From Dechloromonas agitata is5 (GTDB lineage Bacteria > Pseudomonadota > Gammaproteobacteria > Burkholderiales > Rhodocyclaceae): a stretch of 64,000 nt of DNA. Position numbers and translations under genes: made by a program. Under the pieces are notes generated by a model. That model saw nothing but the letters and a program-made list of their open reading frames with translations. It did not search any database and was not told the DNA's origin. Below, piece after piece: positions 45,041-55,253 of this stretch (position 1 is its first letter; each line of letters starts with the position of its first letter). The stretch is taken from positions 744,001 to 808,000 of the forward strand of contig NZ_KI912532.1 of NCBI RefSeq assembly GCF_000519045.1, written 5' to 3'.

Positions 45041-46648
45041 ATGACCATCCTGAAATCCCAACTCAACCCGCGCGGCGCGGACTTCCAGGCCAACGCATCG
45101 GCCATGCGCACGCTGGTCGACGACCTGCACGAGAAGGTCGAGAAAATCGCCCTCGGTGGCCCGGAAGCGGCACGCCAGAAGCACCTGGCCCGCGGCAAGC
45201 TGTTGCCGCGCGAGCGGGTCAACGGCCTGCTCGACCCCGGCACGCCCTTCCTCGAAATCGGCCAGTTCGCCGCCTACGGCATGTATGGCGGCGACGTGCC
45301 GGCCGCTTCGGTCATCGCCGGCATCGGCCGCGTCCAGGGTGTCGAATGCATGGTGGTGGCCAACGACGCCACCGTGAAGGGCGGCACCTACTACCCGCTG
45401 ACCGTCAAGAAGCACCTGCGCGCCCAGGAAATCGCCCTGGAAAACCGCCTGCCCTGCGTCTATCTGGTCGATTCCGGCGGTGCCTTCCTGCCCATGCAGG
45501 ACGAGGTCTTCCCGGACAAGGAACACTTCGGCCGCATCTTCTTCAATCAGGCCAACCTGTCGGCCAAGGGCATCCCGCAGATCGCCGCGGTGATGGGTTC
45601 GTGCACGGCGGGCGGCGCGTACGTCCCCGCCATGTGCGACGAGTCGATCATCGTCAAGAACCAGGGCACCATCTTCCTCGGCGGCCCGCCGCTGGTGAAG
45701 GCGGCCACCGGTGAAGTCGTTTCGGCCGAAGACCTCGGCGGCGCCGATGTGCATACCCGTATTTCCGGCGTGGCCGACCATCTGGCGGAAAACGACGCGC
45801 ACGCGCTGGCTATCGCCCGCCGCATCGTCAAGGATCTGAACTGGCAGAAACAGCCGCCGGTCAGCCTCGCCGCGCCGGCCGAGCCGCTCTACGCCGCCGA
45901 AGAACTCTACGGCGTGATCCCGACCGACTCGAAGAAGCCCTTCGACGTGCGCGAAATCATCGCCCGCCTGGTCGACGGCTCCGATTTCGACGAATTCAAG
46001 GCCCGCTACGGCAACACGTTGGTTTGCGGCTTTGCCCGCATCTACGGCTATCCGGTGGGCATCGTCGCCAATAACGGCATCTTGTTCAGCGAATCGGCGC
46101 AGAAAGGCGCGCACTTCATCGAGCTGTGCGCCCAGCGCGGCATCCCACTCGTCTTCCTGCAGAACATCACCGGCTTCATGGTCGGCAAGAAATACGAAAA
46201 CGGCGGCATCGCGCGCGACGGGGCCAAGATGGTGACCGCCGTCGCCACCGCCAAGGTGCCGAAATTCACCGTGGTCATCGGCGGCAGCTTCGGCGCCGGC
46301 AACTACGGCATGTGCGGCCGTGCCTACTCGCCGCGTTTCCTGTGGATGTGGCCGAACGCGCGCATCTCGGTGATGGGGGGCGAACAGGCCGCCGGCGTAC
46401 TGGCCACGGTCAAGCGCGACGGTCTGGAGGCCTCCGGCAAGACCTGGTCGGCCGAAGAAGAAGCCGCCTTCAAGGCGCCAATCCGCGAGCAGTACGAAAC
46501 CCAGGGCCACCCCTACTACGCCTCGGCGCGCCTGTGGGACGACGGCATCATCGACCCAGCCGACACCCGCCGCGTACTCGGTCTCGGCCTGTCGGCCGCG
46601 ATGAACGCCCCGGCCGAAGAAACCAAGTTCGGCGTCTTCCGGATGTAA
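45041..46648 (+). CDS. liuB: Methylcrotonyl-CoA carboxylase, carboxyltransferase subunit
   Basis: Beta subunit that moves the carboxyl group from biotin to 3-methylcrotonyl-CoA. The 535-residue protein has the two crotonase-type halves: [34 protein letters not shown] in the first and [16 protein letters not shown] and [15 protein letters not shown] in the second (oxyanion-hole glycines). The ATG at 45041 follows GAGGAG. Partners with liuD. Confidence 0.95.
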   Translation: MTILKSQLNPRGADFQANASAMRTLVDDLHEKVEKIALGGPEAARQKHLARGKLLPRERVNGLLDPGTPFLEIGQFAAYGMYGGDVPAASVIAGIGRVQGVECMVVANDATVKGGTYYPLTVKKHLRAQEIALENRLPCVYLVDSGGAFLPMQDEVFPDKEHFGRIFFNQANLSAKGIPQIAAVMGSCTAGGAYVPAMCDESIIVKNQGTIFLGGPPLVKAATGEVVSAEDLGGADVHTRISGVADHLAENDAHALAIARRIVKDLNWQKQPPVSLAAPAEPLYAAEELYGVIPTDSKKPFDVREIIARLVDGSDFDEFKARYGNTLVCGFARIYGYPVGIVANNGILFSESAQKGAHFIELCAQRGIPLVFLQNITGFMVGKKYENGGIARDGAKMVTAVATAKVPKFTVVIGGSFGAGNYGMCGRAYSPRFLWMWPNARISVMGGEQAAGVLATVKRDGLEASGKTWSAEEEAAFKAPIREQYETQGHPYYASARLWDDGIIDPADTRRVLGLGLSAAMNAPAEETKFGVFRM

Positions 46649-46658
46649 GGAGCCCACC

Positions 46659-47444
46659 ATGTTTACCGCCCTCGAAATTGAACTGAACGGCCCGGTCGCG
46701 ACGATCTGGATGAACCGCCCGGACCTGCACAATGCCTTCGATGAAACCCTGATTGCCGAACTGACCGCCGCCTGCGTCGCGCTGGACGACGATGCCGACG
46801 TGCGCGTCGTCGTCCTCGCCGGTCGCGGCAAGAGCTTCTCGGCCGGTGCCGACCTCAACTGGATGAAGCGCGCCGCCAACAACGGCATCGACGACAACCT
46901 CAACGATGCCCGCACCCTGGCCCGCATGCTGCGCACCTTGGCCGAGATGAAGAAGCCGACCATCGCCCGCGTGCAAGGCGCGGCGCTCGGCGGCGGCATG
47001 GGCCTGGCTTCGGCCTGCGACGTTGCCGTGGCCTCGACCAAGGCGGTGTTCGCCACCTCCGAGGTCAAGTTCGGCATCATCCCGTCCGCCATCTCGCCCT
47101 ACGTCCTGCGCGCCATCGGCGCGCGTCAGGCCACCCGCTATTTCCAGAGCGCAGAACGCATCGACGCCGCCCGCGCCCGCGAAATCGGGCTGGTGCATGA
47201 AACGGTCGAACCGGACGCGCTCGACGCCAAGGTGCAGGAAATCGTCGCCAGTCTGCTGCAAGGCGGGCCGCTCGCCCAGGCGGCGGCCAAGGATCTGATC
47301 CGCGCCGTCAATCACCAGCCGATCAACGAAACCCTCGTCGAGGAAACCGCCCACCGCATCGCCCACCTGCGCGCCACGCCGGAAGCCCGCGAAGGCATCG
47401 CCGCCTTCCTCGACAAACGACAGCCCAGCTGGATGGGGGAATAA
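46659..47444 (+). CDS. liuC: Methylglutaconyl-CoA hydratase
   Basis: Crotonase-family enzyme (261 residues) that hydrates 3-methylglutaconyl-CoA to HMG-CoA. FSAGADLNWMKRAA gives the oxyanion-hole loop and GAALGGGMGLASACDVAVA the second; the catalytic Glu is expected near TSEVKFGIIPSAISP. The position between the two carboxylase subunits fixes the assignment within the liu pathway. Confidence 0.92.
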   Translation: MFTALEIELNGPVATIWMNRPDLHNAFDETLIAELTAACVALDDDADVRVVVLAGRGKSFSAGADLNWMKRAANNGIDDNLNDARTLARMLRTLAEMKKPTIARVQGAALGGGMGLASACDVAVASTKAVFATSEVKFGIIPSAISPYVLRAIGARQATRYFQSAERIDAARAREIGLVHETVEPDALDAKVQEIVASLLQGGPLAQAAAKDLIRAVNHQPINETLVEETAHRIAHLRATPEAREGIAAFLDKRQPSWMGE

Positions 47445-47448
47445 ATAC

Positions 47449-49449
47449 ATGTTTACCAAGATTCTGATTGCCAACCGGGGCGAGATCGCTTGCCGGGTGA
47501 TTAAAACCGCCCGCCGCATGGGCATCCGTACCGTCGCCGTCTATTCCGAGGCCGATGCCAACGCCCGCCATGTCCGTCTGGCCGATGAGGCCGTGCTGCT
47601 CGGCCCGGCCGCGGCGCGCGAGTCCTATCTGGTCGCCGACAAGATCATCGAAGCCTGCAAGCGCACCGGCGCGCAAGCGGTACATCCGGGCTATGGCTTC
47701 CTGTCCGAGAACGAGGAGTTCGCCGAGGCGCTGGCCGCCAACGGCATCACCTTCATCGGCCCGCCGGCCTCGGCTATTCGTGCCATGGGCTCGAAGTCGG
47801 AAGCCAAGAAGCTGATGGGCAAGGCCGCCGTGCCGCTCACCCCGGGCTACCACGGCGATGACCAGACGCCGGATTTGCTGCACAAGGAGGCCGACCAGAT
47901 CGGCTATCCGGTGCTGATCAAGGCCGCTGCCGGCGGTGGCGGCAAGGGCATGCGCCTGGTCGAGAAATCGGCCGATTTCCCCGACGCGCTGGCCTCCTGC
48001 AAGCGCGAGGCGATTTCCAGCTTCGGCAACGACCATGTGCTGATCGAGAAATACATCACCAAGCCGCGCCACATCGAGATCCAGGTTTTCGCCGACACGC
48101 TGGGCAACTGCGTCTATCTGTTCGAGCGCGACTGCTCGGTGCAGCGCCGCCACCAGAAGGTGCTCGAAGAAGCCCCCGCCCCCGGCATGCCGGAAGAACG
48201 CCGTCGCCAGATGGGCGAAGCGGCCGTCGCCGCGGCCAAGGCGGTCGGTTACGTCGGCGCCGGCACGGTCGAGTTCATCGCCATGCAGGACGGCACCTTC
48301 TACTTCATGGAGATGAACACCCGCCTGCAGGTCGAGCACCCGGTCACCGAAATGATCACCGGCCAGGATCTGGTCGAATGGCAACTGCGCGTCGCCGCTG
48401 GCCAGCCGCTGCCGCTCAAGCAGGAACAGCTGGAAATCCGCGGCCATGCGCTGGAAGCGCGCATCTACGCCGAAGACGCCAACAAGGGTTTCCTGCCCGC
48501 CACCGGCCAGCTGATCCGCCTCGCCCCGCCGGCCGAATCGATCAACGTGCGGGTCGATACCGGCGTCGAGGAAGGCGACGAGATCACCCCCTTCTACGAT
48601 CCGATGATCGCCAAGCTGATCGTCTGGGACGAAACCCGCGACGGCGCCCTGGCCCGCATGCGCCAGGCGCTGGCCGACTACCAGGTGGCCGGCCTGACCA
48701 CCAACATCGACTTCCTGTCGCGCCTGGTGGCCTGCCCGGCCTTCGCCGGGGCCGACCTCGACACTGGCCTGATCGAGCGCCAGAAGGACTTCCTCTTCCC
48801 GGCCGCCCAGCCGGTGCCGCGCGACGCACTACTGGTCGCCACGGTTGGCGAACTGCTATGGGAGCAGCATGCGGCCAAACTGGCCGCGAAAACCAGCGGC
48901 GACCCGCATTCGCCGTGGCACGCCCGCGACGGCTGGCGCATGAACCTGTCGTCGGCCCGCACCATCAGCTTCAAGGATGGCGAGACGCTGGTCGATGCGC
49001 AGGTGCGCTACCGCCGCGACCATTGGGCGATCACCGTCGCCGGCGAAACCACGCTGGCCCGCGGCAAGAAGCTGGAAGGCGACCGCTTCGCCGTCGAACT
49101 CGACGACCGCCGCCTGATCGCCTCGGTCGTGGCCGTGGACGACAGGCGCAGCATCTTCCTCCAGGGCAGCACCGTCACCCTGCTCCGTGACGACCCGCTG
49201 CACCGCGTCGATGCCGGCGACAGCCACGGCGGCGGCCTGACCGCGCCGATGCCCGGCAAGGTCGTCGCCCTGCTCGCCCAACCGGGGCAGGCCGTGGAAA
49301 AAGGCACGCCGCTGCTGATCCTCGAAGCGATGAAGATGGAGCACACCATCACCGCGCCGGCCGCCGGTGTCGTCAAGGCCTTCTGCTACGCCGCTGGCGA
49401 GCAGGTGGCCGATGGCGCCGCCCTGGTCGAGTTCGAAAACGCCGACTAA
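47449..49449 (+). CDS. liuD: Methylcrotonyl-CoA carboxylase, biotin carboxylase subunit
   Basis: Alpha subunit (666 residues) that carboxylates biotin with ATP and bicarbonate. Biotin carboxylase domain with KILIANRGEIACRVI at the start, ATP-grasp AAAGGGGKGMRLV and EMNTRLQVEHPVTE; a BT linker domain; C-terminal biotinyl domain with LEAMKMEHT, biotinylated at K629. It needs bicarbonate, for which the carbonic anhydrase fusion in this cluster is a sensible supplier. Confidence 0.95.
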   Translation: MFTKILIANRGEIACRVIKTARRMGIRTVAVYSEADANARHVRLADEAVLLGPAAARESYLVADKIIEACKRTGAQAVHPGYGFLSENEEFAEALAANGITFIGPPASAIRAMGSKSEAKKLMGKAAVPLTPGYHGDDQTPDLLHKEADQIGYPVLIKAAAGGGGKGMRLVEKSADFPDALASCKREAISSFGNDHVLIEKYITKPRHIEIQVFADTLGNCVYLFERDCSVQRRHQKVLEEAPAPGMPEERRRQMGEAAVAAAKAVGYVGAGTVEFIAMQDGTFYFMEMNTRLQVEHPVTEMITGQDLVEWQLRVAAGQPLPLKQEQLEIRGHALEARIYAEDANKGFLPATGQLIRLAPPAESINVRVDTGVEEGDEITPFYDPMIAKLIVWDETRDGALARMRQALADYQVAGLTTNIDFLSRLVACPAFAGADLDTGLIERQKDFLFPAAQPVPRDALLVATVGELLWEQHAAKLAAKTSGDPHSPWHARDGWRMNLSSARTISFKDGETLVDAQVRYRRDHWAITVAGETTLARGKKLEGDRFAVELDDRRLIASVVAVDDRRSIFLQGSTVTLLRDDPLHRVDAGDSHGGGLTAPMPGKVVALLAQPGQAVEKGTPLLILEAMKMEHTITAPAAGVVKAFCYAAGEQVADGAALVEFENAD

Positions 49450-49464
49450 ACGCCGGCCGGCGCG

Positions 49465-49668
49465 CTACTCCTGATGATCCTCCTCGTCCGACGCCTTCAG
49501 CCACCACAGCAGGTCACTGCCCTGCAGGGGCGTCGGGACGATCTGGTTGCTGCTCCACTTGAACACCGGGCCATAGGGCAGGTAGCGCGCCATCATTTCG
49601 CCGCGTTCGGTGATGCCAAAGAACGGCACGCCGAGCCGGATCGAATCGCGGATTTGTTCGTCGGTCAT
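49465..49668 (-). CDS. Small unknown protein, antisense within the liu cluster
   Basis: A 67-residue frame with a good ribosome site (AAGGAG 7 bases before the ATG at 49668). The protein reads DEQIRDSIRLGVPFFGITERGEMMARYLPYGPVFKWSSN and has an acidic tail; compact and soluble, no family recognised. It is opposite in direction to the genes on both sides and fills the only sizeable gap in the cluster, so it would interrupt read-through if highly transcribed. Confidence 0.6.
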   Translation of the reverse strand: MTDEQIRDSIRLGVPFFGITERGEMMARYLPYGPVFKWSSNQIVPTPLQGSDLLWWLKASDEEDHQE

Positions 49669-49775
49669 ACTTTCTCCTTGGCTGAACGGGGCTTTATGGA
49701 ACACGCTACGCCCATCGCCCGGTGCCTGCAAGGGCGCCGCCCCGTCTGCCGCTTTTCCCTGCCGGATCGCTGATC

Positions 49776-50681
49776 ATGCCCCTCCCCTCCCACGTCAAGA
49801 TCGTCGAAGTCGGCCCGCGCGACGGGCTGCAGAACGAAAAACAGGTCGTCCCGACCGAAATCAAGATCGAACTGATCGACCGCCTGGCCGATGCCGGCCT
49901 CAAGGTTATCGAAGCCACCTCCTTCGTGTCGCCCAAATGGGTGCCGCAGATGGGCGACAACAGCGCCGTGCTGGCCGGCATCCAGCGCCGGCCGGGCGTC
50001 ACCTACACGGCGCTGACCCCCAACTTGCAGGGCTTCGACGGTGCTGCCGCGGCGCAGGCCGACGAAGTGGCGATTTTCGCTGCCGCGTCGGAGAGTTTTT
50101 CGCGCAAGAACATCAATTGCTCCATTGCCGAGAGCCTGAAGCGCTTCGAACCCGTCGTCTCAGCTGCTTCAGCGCTGGAAATCCCGGTGCGCGGTTATGT
50201 TTCCTGCGTCGTCGGCTGCCCCTATGAAGGCGCCATCGCACCGGAACAGGTGGCCAGCGTGGCGCAGACGCTGTTCGACATGGGCTGCTACGAAGTGTCG
50301 CTCGGCGACACCATCGGCGTCGGCAACCCCGCCTCGGTGCAGCGCATGATCGAGGCCTGTGCCCGGCGCATTCCGATCGGCAAGCTGGCCGGCCATTATC
50401 ACGACACCTACGGCATGGCCATCGCCAACATTCATGCCTCCCTGCAGTCAGGCATGGCGGTATTCGACGCCTCGGTCGCCGGCCTCGGTGGCTGCCCCTA
50501 CGCCAAGGGCGCATCCGGCAACGTGGCGACGGAGGACGTGGTCTACCTGCTCGACGGACTGGGCATTGAAACCGGCATCGATCTGGCTAAACTGGCAGCC
50601 ATCGGCGACTGGATCTCCAGTGCCATCAACCGCCCGAACGGCGCCAAGGCCGGCCGGGCCCTCTGCGCCAGGACCTTGTGA
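49776..50681 (+). CDS. liuE: Hydroxymethylglutaryl-CoA lyase
   Basis: Cleaves HMG-CoA to acetoacetate and acetyl-CoA, the last step of the liu pathway. The 301-residue TIM-barrel protein has [13 protein letters not shown] (metal-binding Asp), [21 protein letters not shown] with the metal histidines, and the signature [12 protein letters not shown] with the catalytic Cys. The ATG at 49776 is supported by the position of the first strand. Confidence 0.95.
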   Translation: MPLPSHVKIVEVGPRDGLQNEKQVVPTEIKIELIDRLADAGLKVIEATSFVSPKWVPQMGDNSAVLAGIQRRPGVTYTALTPNLQGFDGAAAAQADEVAIFAAASESFSRKNINCSIAESLKRFEPVVSAASALEIPVRGYVSCVVGCPYEGAIAPEQVASVAQTLFDMGCYEVSLGDTIGVGNPASVQRMIEACARRIPIGKLAGHYHDTYGMAIANIHASLQSGMAVFDASVAGLGGCPYAKGASGNVATEDVVYLLDGLGIETGIDLAKLAAIGDWISSAINRPNGAKAGRALCARTL

Positions 50682-51667
50682 ACCTTTTTTCCGCCGTTGC
50701 CGATTTCCTGAAACCTCCGCCGCCGCCCGATCCCGTCGTCCTTCAGGCGATGGAGCGGGTGTGCGAACTGGTCGACCCGATGCTCAAGCACGCCTCGGGT
50801 TTCGAGAAGCAGTTGGCCGGCCCGGTCCAGCATGCCCTTGGCTACTGCGCCGGCCTCGTCGCCTCGCTGCCCGGCCCGATCGACATCAACCGCCACGCTT
50901 TCGCCAACGACCCGCTGGTGCACGCCCTGTTCGCCACGGCCGACGACATCGACCAGATGCTCGGCCGCAGCCAGGCGGTACGGGATTTCCTGGCCGAGCC
51001 GTGCAGTTGGGAAAGCGACCACTTTTACGCCATGTTCGCCGCCCGCCGGCAGGAAAAGAAGCAACTCGGCATGGAACAGCAGGGCGAGGTGATTCGCAAC
51101 GACGTGCCGCAGCGGGTGCTTTATTTTTCCGGCCAGACCCTGATCGAGCCGAACTGCCAGCTTGAAAACACCTTGCAGGGCCTGCGCTGCAAGGCGCTGG
51201 AGAGCCTGGCCCGCACCTTCCATGCCCACGTTGAAGTTCTGCGCCATGAACGGGAAGGCCTGCGCGTCGATGCGGCACAGGAGCGCGCCCACCTGACGGA
51301 ATTGCGCGGCAGCACGGGCGGCAGTGCCTACGAGGTCGGCACCCGCCATCTGGCCGATCTCGACGGCAAGCTGCGCCAGCACGCCGAGGCCCTGATGCCA
51401 GAGCACCTGCTCGCCGCACTCGCCGACTACCTGCAATCCCCCGAACCGGCCCTGCACCTGACGCCGGTCAGCATCACCGTAGACCGCCTGGGCGTCGTTC
51501 GCGACCCGGTTGCCGCCGATTTCAGCACGCACACCCTGAATTTCCCGGAACTAACCGCCCGCGACCGGCGTCTGCATCTGGCCATGCTCGCCAGAATCCG
51601 CCGCGACGAAGCCCTCGAAGCGGTCGAAATGGTGCGCGACCAACAACATCGCTTCATGCTCATCTGA
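50678..51667 (+). CDS. Unknown helical protein, 329 residues
   Basis: Starts with GTG at 50678 overlapping the liuE stop. The protein is largely alpha-helical and soluble, with a Pro-rich segment PPPPPDP near residues 13-19 and Glu/Arg-rich helices ([21 protein letters not shown]). No motif known to me. The overlap with liuE suggests shared expression, but a function in leucine breakdown is not implied. Confidence 0.72.
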   Translation: MNLFSAVADFLKPPPPPDPVVLQAMERVCELVDPMLKHASGFEKQLAGPVQHALGYCAGLVASLPGPIDINRHAFANDPLVHALFATADDIDQMLGRSQAVRDFLAEPCSWESDHFYAMFAARRQEKKQLGMEQQGEVIRNDVPQRVLYFSGQTLIEPNCQLENTLQGLRCKALESLARTFHAHVEVLRHEREGLRVDAAQERAHLTELRGSTGGSAYEVGTRHLADLDGKLRQHAEALMPEHLLAALADYLQSPEPALHLTPVSITVDRLGVVRDPVAADFSTHTLNFPELTARDRRLHLAMLARIRRDEALEAVEMVRDQQHRFMLI

Positions 51668-51868
51668 ATGGTTCGTTCTCCCTGCATCAATGTCTGCCAG
51701 ATGGATGCCGCCACCGGCCTGTGCCGCGGCTGCTCCCGCACGCTCGACGAAATCGCCGCCTGGTCGCGTCTCGACGACACGGCGCGCCTGGCGATCCTCA
51801 CCGCCGTCGCGGCGCGACGCAGCGCGCCGGCGGCGACATCCCGTAATGACCCGGCTCACCATGTCTGA
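51668..51868 (+). CDS. DUF1289 family small cysteine protein
   Basis: A 66-residue protein beginning VRSPCINVCQMDAATGLCRGCSRTLDEIAAW, the four-cysteine pattern (CxxxC...CxxC) of DUF1289 proteins, which probably bind a metal ion. It starts exactly at the stop of the previous gene and overlaps the next. Function unknown. Confidence 0.85.
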   Translation: MVRSPCINVCQMDAATGLCRGCSRTLDEIAAWSRLDDTARLAILTAVAARRSAPAATSRNDPAHHV

Positions 51869-52040
51869 ATCCAGCGAAGACCTCTACCAATGCATCGGCG
51901 TCTGCATGGCCGACCCGGAAACCGGCGTCTGCATGGGCTGTGGCCGGCCGCCACTCGGCGGGCCGGATGTCGCCATCGAGCTCGTCCCGCCCCCACGCGA
52001 CCCGCCCCGCCCGACGGCTGACCCGGACACCCCGGAATGA
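51861..52040 (+). CDS. Second small DUF1289-like cysteine protein
   Basis: A 59-residue protein with CIGVCMADPETGVCMGCGRPP, the same CxxxC...CxxC spacing as its neighbour, followed by a Pro-rich tail. ATGs at 51846 and 51861 are both possible and neither has a clear ribosome site; it is probably translated by coupling because it overlaps the upstream and downstream genes. Perhaps a diverged tandem duplicate. Confidence 0.6.
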   Translation: MSESSEDLYQCIGVCMADPETGVCMGCGRPPLGGPDVAIELVPPPRDPPRPTADPDTPE

Positions 52041-52951
52041 CCGCATCCCTGCCTGACAGCCTGCTCGTCCTCGAACGCGGCTGGCTGTCGGCCAACAACA
52101 TCCTGTGCTTCGACGGCGACCGGGCAACGCTGGTCGATAGCGGCTATGTCACCCATGCCGCGCAGACCGTCGACCTCGTCCGCCACACCCTCGCCGGCCG
52201 CACGCTGACCCGCCTGCTCAACACCCACTCGCACTCCGATCATATTGGTGGCAATGCCGCGCTGAAGGCCGCCTACAACTGCGAGATCATCGTTCCCGCC
52301 GGCCTGCACGCAGCCATTGCCGATTGGGATGAAGACGCCCTGCTCCTCTCCCCGCTCGGCCAGCAGAACGCCCGTTTCCAGCACGACAGCCTGATCGGCG
52401 CCGGTGCCGAGATCGAAATGGGTGGCCTCAACTGGCAGGCCCTCGCCGTACCCGGCCACGACATGGAAGCGCTGGCCTACTACAACCCCGAAAAGCGCAT
52501 CCTGATTTCCGGCGACGCGCTGTGGGAAAACGGTTTCGGCGTCATCTTCCCGGAACTGCTCGGCGAAGCCGACGGCCTGCGCCATACCCGTGCGACGCTG
52601 GAAATGCTCGCCCGGCTGCCCATCGACCTCGTCATCCCGGGTCACGGCCGGCCTTTCGATACGGTGGACGCCGCCTTCGAACGCGCCTTCCGCCGGGTCG
52701 ACCAATTCACGCAAAACATCCCGCAACTCGCCTGGCATGCGATCAAGGTCATCGTTTCCTTCGCCATGCTGGAAAAACAACAGATCGCGCGGGCCGGCTT
52801 TGCCGACTTCGTGCTCGGCCTGCCCTTCGCGGTAGACGTCAATGCCCGCTTCCTCAACCTGGCCGACGATGCACTGGTCGCCAAGGTCGAGCGCGAGCTG
52901 CTGCTGGTCAACGCCCTGCGTCTGGACGACGGCAAGCTGATCGCCGGCTAG
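52037..52951 (+). CDS. Metallo-beta-lactamase-fold hydrolase
   Basis: A 304-residue MBL-fold enzyme: NTHSHSDHIGGN is the HxHxDH metal motif, VPGHDMEALAY holds the next histidine, ISGDALWENGFG the bridging Asp and VIPGHGRPF the last histidine. Related to glyoxalase-II-like hydrolases; the substrate is unknown. It overlaps the end of the preceding cysteine protein gene. Confidence 0.87.
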   Translation: MTASLPDSLLVLERGWLSANNILCFDGDRATLVDSGYVTHAAQTVDLVRHTLAGRTLTRLLNTHSHSDHIGGNAALKAAYNCEIIVPAGLHAAIADWDEDALLLSPLGQQNARFQHDSLIGAGAEIEMGGLNWQALAVPGHDMEALAYYNPEKRILISGDALWENGFGVIFPELLGEADGLRHTRATLEMLARLPIDLVIPGHGRPFDTVDAAFERAFRRVDQFTQNIPQLAWHAIKVIVSFAMLEKQQIARAGFADFVLGLPFAVDVNARFLNLADDALVAKVERELLLVNALRLDDGKLIAG

Positions 52952-53034
52952 GCGTGTAGCATGCGGTTGCTACCCGCCTGACATCGCGGGCATGCACAAT
53001 CGGTCGCACCACCCCAAACCCGAAGGAGACGACG

Positions 53035-53616
53035 ATGGCTGCCAAGAAGATCCTGATGATTACCGGCGATTTCACCGAAGACTACGAAACCATGGTGCCC
53101 TTCCAGGCGCTACTGATGATCGGCCACACCGTGCATGCGGTCTGCCCCGGCAAGCAGGCCGGCGAGCAGGTCAAGACCGCCGTGCACGATTTCGAGGGCG
53201 ACCAGACCTACAGCGAGAAGCCCGGCCACCATTTCACGCTCAACGCCACGTTCGCCGACGTGAAGCCGGCCGACTACGACGCCCTGGTCATCCCCGGCGG
53301 CCGTGCCCCGGAATACCTGCGCCTGAACCCCGAAGTGCTCGCCGCAGTCCGCCACTTTGCCGAGGCTGGCAAGCCGATTGCCGCCATCTGCCACGGTGCC
53401 CAACTGCTGAGCGCCGCCGGCGTGCTGACCGGCCGCTCGTGCAGCGCCTACCCGGCCTGTGGTCCGGAAGTCGTCGCCGCCGGCGGCCGCTATGCCGACA
53501 TTCCGGTCGACCAGGCGACCGTCGACGGCAACCTGGTCACCGCGCCGGCCTGGCCGGCCCACCCGGACTGGCTGGCCAAATTCCTGAAAGTCCTGGGCAG
53601 CCGCATCGAAGCCTGA
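53035..53616 (+). CDS. DJ-1/PfpI family protein
   Basis: A 193-residue DJ-1 fold protein. The nucleophile elbow [10 protein letters not shown] contains the conserved cysteine followed by His, and [11 protein letters not shown] is the typical preceding loop. Family members act as proteases, glyoxalases/deglycases or chaperones; the exact activity cannot be chosen from sequence. Preceded by GGAG ribosome site. Confidence 0.87.
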   Translation: MAAKKILMITGDFTEDYETMVPFQALLMIGHTVHAVCPGKQAGEQVKTAVHDFEGDQTYSEKPGHHFTLNATFADVKPADYDALVIPGGRAPEYLRLNPEVLAAVRHFAEAGKPIAAICHGAQLLSAAGVLTGRSCSAYPACGPEVVAAGGRYADIPVDQATVDGNLVTAPAWPAHPDWLAKFLKVLGSRIEA

Positions 53617-53638
53617 TCCAGCCAACGCGAGGTGTCCC

Positions 53639-53947
53639 ATGTGCGAGATCTACGTCAAGGCCGACCCGATGCTCTACGAATCGCGCTCGCGTTCGCTGCG
53701 CATTCATGGCTGTGTCACCAAGATCCGGCTGGAAAACCACTTCTGGGACATCCTCGCCGAAATCGCGGCAAGCGACGGCTACACGACCAACCAGCTGATC
53801 GCCAAGCTGTACGACGAACTGCTGGAGTATCGCGGCGAAATCGACAATTTCGCGTCCTTCCTGAGGGTCAGCTGCCTGCGCTACCTGACCCTGCGCAAAC
53901 CGGCGGAACGGCCGACCCTGGCCATTCTTGAACGGAGCGCGGCGTAA
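53639..53947 (+). CDS. Ribbon-helix-helix domain protein (RHH_4 type)
   Basis: A 102-residue protein with a ribbon-helix-helix pattern in the middle: RIHGCVTKIRLENHFWDILAEIAASDGYTTN, where VTKIRLEN is the DNA-contacting strand, followed by helices. These proteins are often found in proteobacteria as putative transcription factors. It follows the DJ-1 gene after 22 bases. Confidence 0.75.
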   Translation: MCEIYVKADPMLYESRSRSLRIHGCVTKIRLENHFWDILAEIAASDGYTTNQLIAKLYDELLEYRGEIDNFASFLRVSCLRYLTLRKPAERPTLAILERSAA

Positions 53948-53977
53948 GGCCGTTCGGCCCTGGTTTTCCTAAGGCAA

Positions 53978-54000
53978 TGCGTGGCGTAAGACGCCACGCA
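53978..54000. terminator. Hairpin between convergent genes
   Basis: TGCGTGGCG / CGCCACGCA with a 5-base loop, a perfect 9-bp stem lying between two converging genes. There is no T-run on either side, so it is at best a weak bidirectional terminator; the leftward gene ends 4 bases away. Confidence 0.45.
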
Positions 54001-54003
54001 CCG

Positions 54004-55182
54004 TCACGCCGGGCGGCCCAGCCAGCGCCTGACCAGGTGCACCCAGTAGCTCGCGCCCAGGGTCAGCAACTCGTCGTTGAAGTCGTAATGCGGGTTGTGC
54101 AGGGTGCACCCGCCAGTCCCCGGCCCGTTGCCCAGCCAGACGTAGCAACCGGGTTTCTCGCGCAGCATGTAGGCGAAATCCTCGGCCCCCATCGACGGCA
54201 GGATATCGGTCAGCACCTTGTCGGCGCCGAACACCTCGGCCGCCACCTGCTGGCAGAACTTCGCCTCGGCAGCACTGTTCACGGTCGGCGGATAGCGGTG
54301 GTCGAACCGCACGCCGATCTGCGCGCCGTTGGCCGACGCCACGCCGCTGCACAGACGCTCGATGGCCCGCTCGACGGTTTCCTGCACCTCCGGCTTGAAG
54401 GTGCGGATGGTGCCGCGCAGCACGACCTCTTCCGGAATGACGTTCCACGCCTCGCCGCCATGGAATTGCGTCAGGCTGACGACGGCCGATTCGCAGGGAT
54501 GCAGCGTGCGGCTGACCACCGTCTGCAGCGCCTGTACCAGTTGCGCCCCGGTGACGATGGCGTCGATGCCCTGGTGCGGCATGGCGGCATGGCAGCCGTG
54601 GCCGCGCACGGTGATCTCGAAGGCGCAGGTGCCGGCCATCACCGGGCCGGGCATGGCCATCATCTCGCCGACCGGAATGCCCGGCCAGTTGTGCAGGCCG
54701 AACACCGCCTCGACCGGGAAGCGCTCGAACAAGCCGTCCTCAATCATCACCGCGGCGCCGCCTTCCGACTCCTCGGCGGGCTGGAAAATGAACACCGCGA
54801 CACCGTCGAAATCCGGCTTCTCGGCCAGGTAGCGGGCCGCCCCGAGCAGCATGGCGGTATGGCCGTCGTGGCCGCAGGCGTGCATTTTCCCGGGATGTTT
54901 GGAGTGATGCGGAAATTCATTCAGTTCGGCGACCGGCAATGCATCCATGTCGGCGCGCAGGCCGACCATGCGCGGCGAGGTGCCGGCGCGCAGCACGCCG
55001 ACGACGCCGGTCTTGGCGATGCCGCGATGCACCTCCAGGCCGTAGCGTTCCAGTTCGCGCGCCACGATGTCGGCGGTGCGATTCTCGTTGAAGGCGAGTT
55101 CCGGATGGGCGTGGATATCGCGGCGCAGGGCCGTCAGTTCGGCCAGGAAGGGCAGATCGAGCAAGGGGATGGTGTGGGGCAT
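54004..55182 (-). CDS. M20-family amidohydrolase (hippurate hydrolase-like)
   Basis: A 392-residue zinc-dependent aminoacylase/carboxypeptidase. [19 protein letters not shown] is the family N-terminus, [10 protein letters not shown] and [15 protein letters not shown] hold metal ligands, [19 protein letters not shown] the catalytic Glu pair, and [10 protein letters not shown] the C-terminal part. It would hydrolyse N-acyl amino acids such as hippurate. The ATG at 55182 has AAGGAG 8 bases upstream; the longer frame to 55227 is not needed. Confidence 0.9.
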   Translation of the reverse strand: MPHTIPLLDLPFLAELTALRRDIHAHPELAFNENRTADIVARELERYGLEVHRGIAKTGVVGVLRAGTSPRMVGLRADMDALPVAELNEFPHHSKHPGKMHACGHDGHTAMLLGAARYLAEKPDFDGVAVFIFQPAEESEGGAAVMIEDGLFERFPVEAVFGLHNWPGIPVGEMMAMPGPVMAGTCAFEITVRGHGCHAAMPHQGIDAIVTGAQLVQALQTVVSRTLHPCESAVVSLTQFHGGEAWNVIPEEVVLRGTIRTFKPEVQETVERAIERLCSGVASANGAQIGVRFDHRYPPTVNSAAEAKFCQQVAAEVFGADKVLTDILPSMGAEDFAYMLREKPGCYVWLGNGPGTGGCTLHNPHYDFNDELLTLGASYWVHLVRRWLGRPA

Positions 55183-55253
55183 GGTTCTCTCCTTTTTGCG
55201 GACTATTATGCCGCGGCTTGCTGGCATGCGCCGCCTTGATTATGCTCCCGCCG

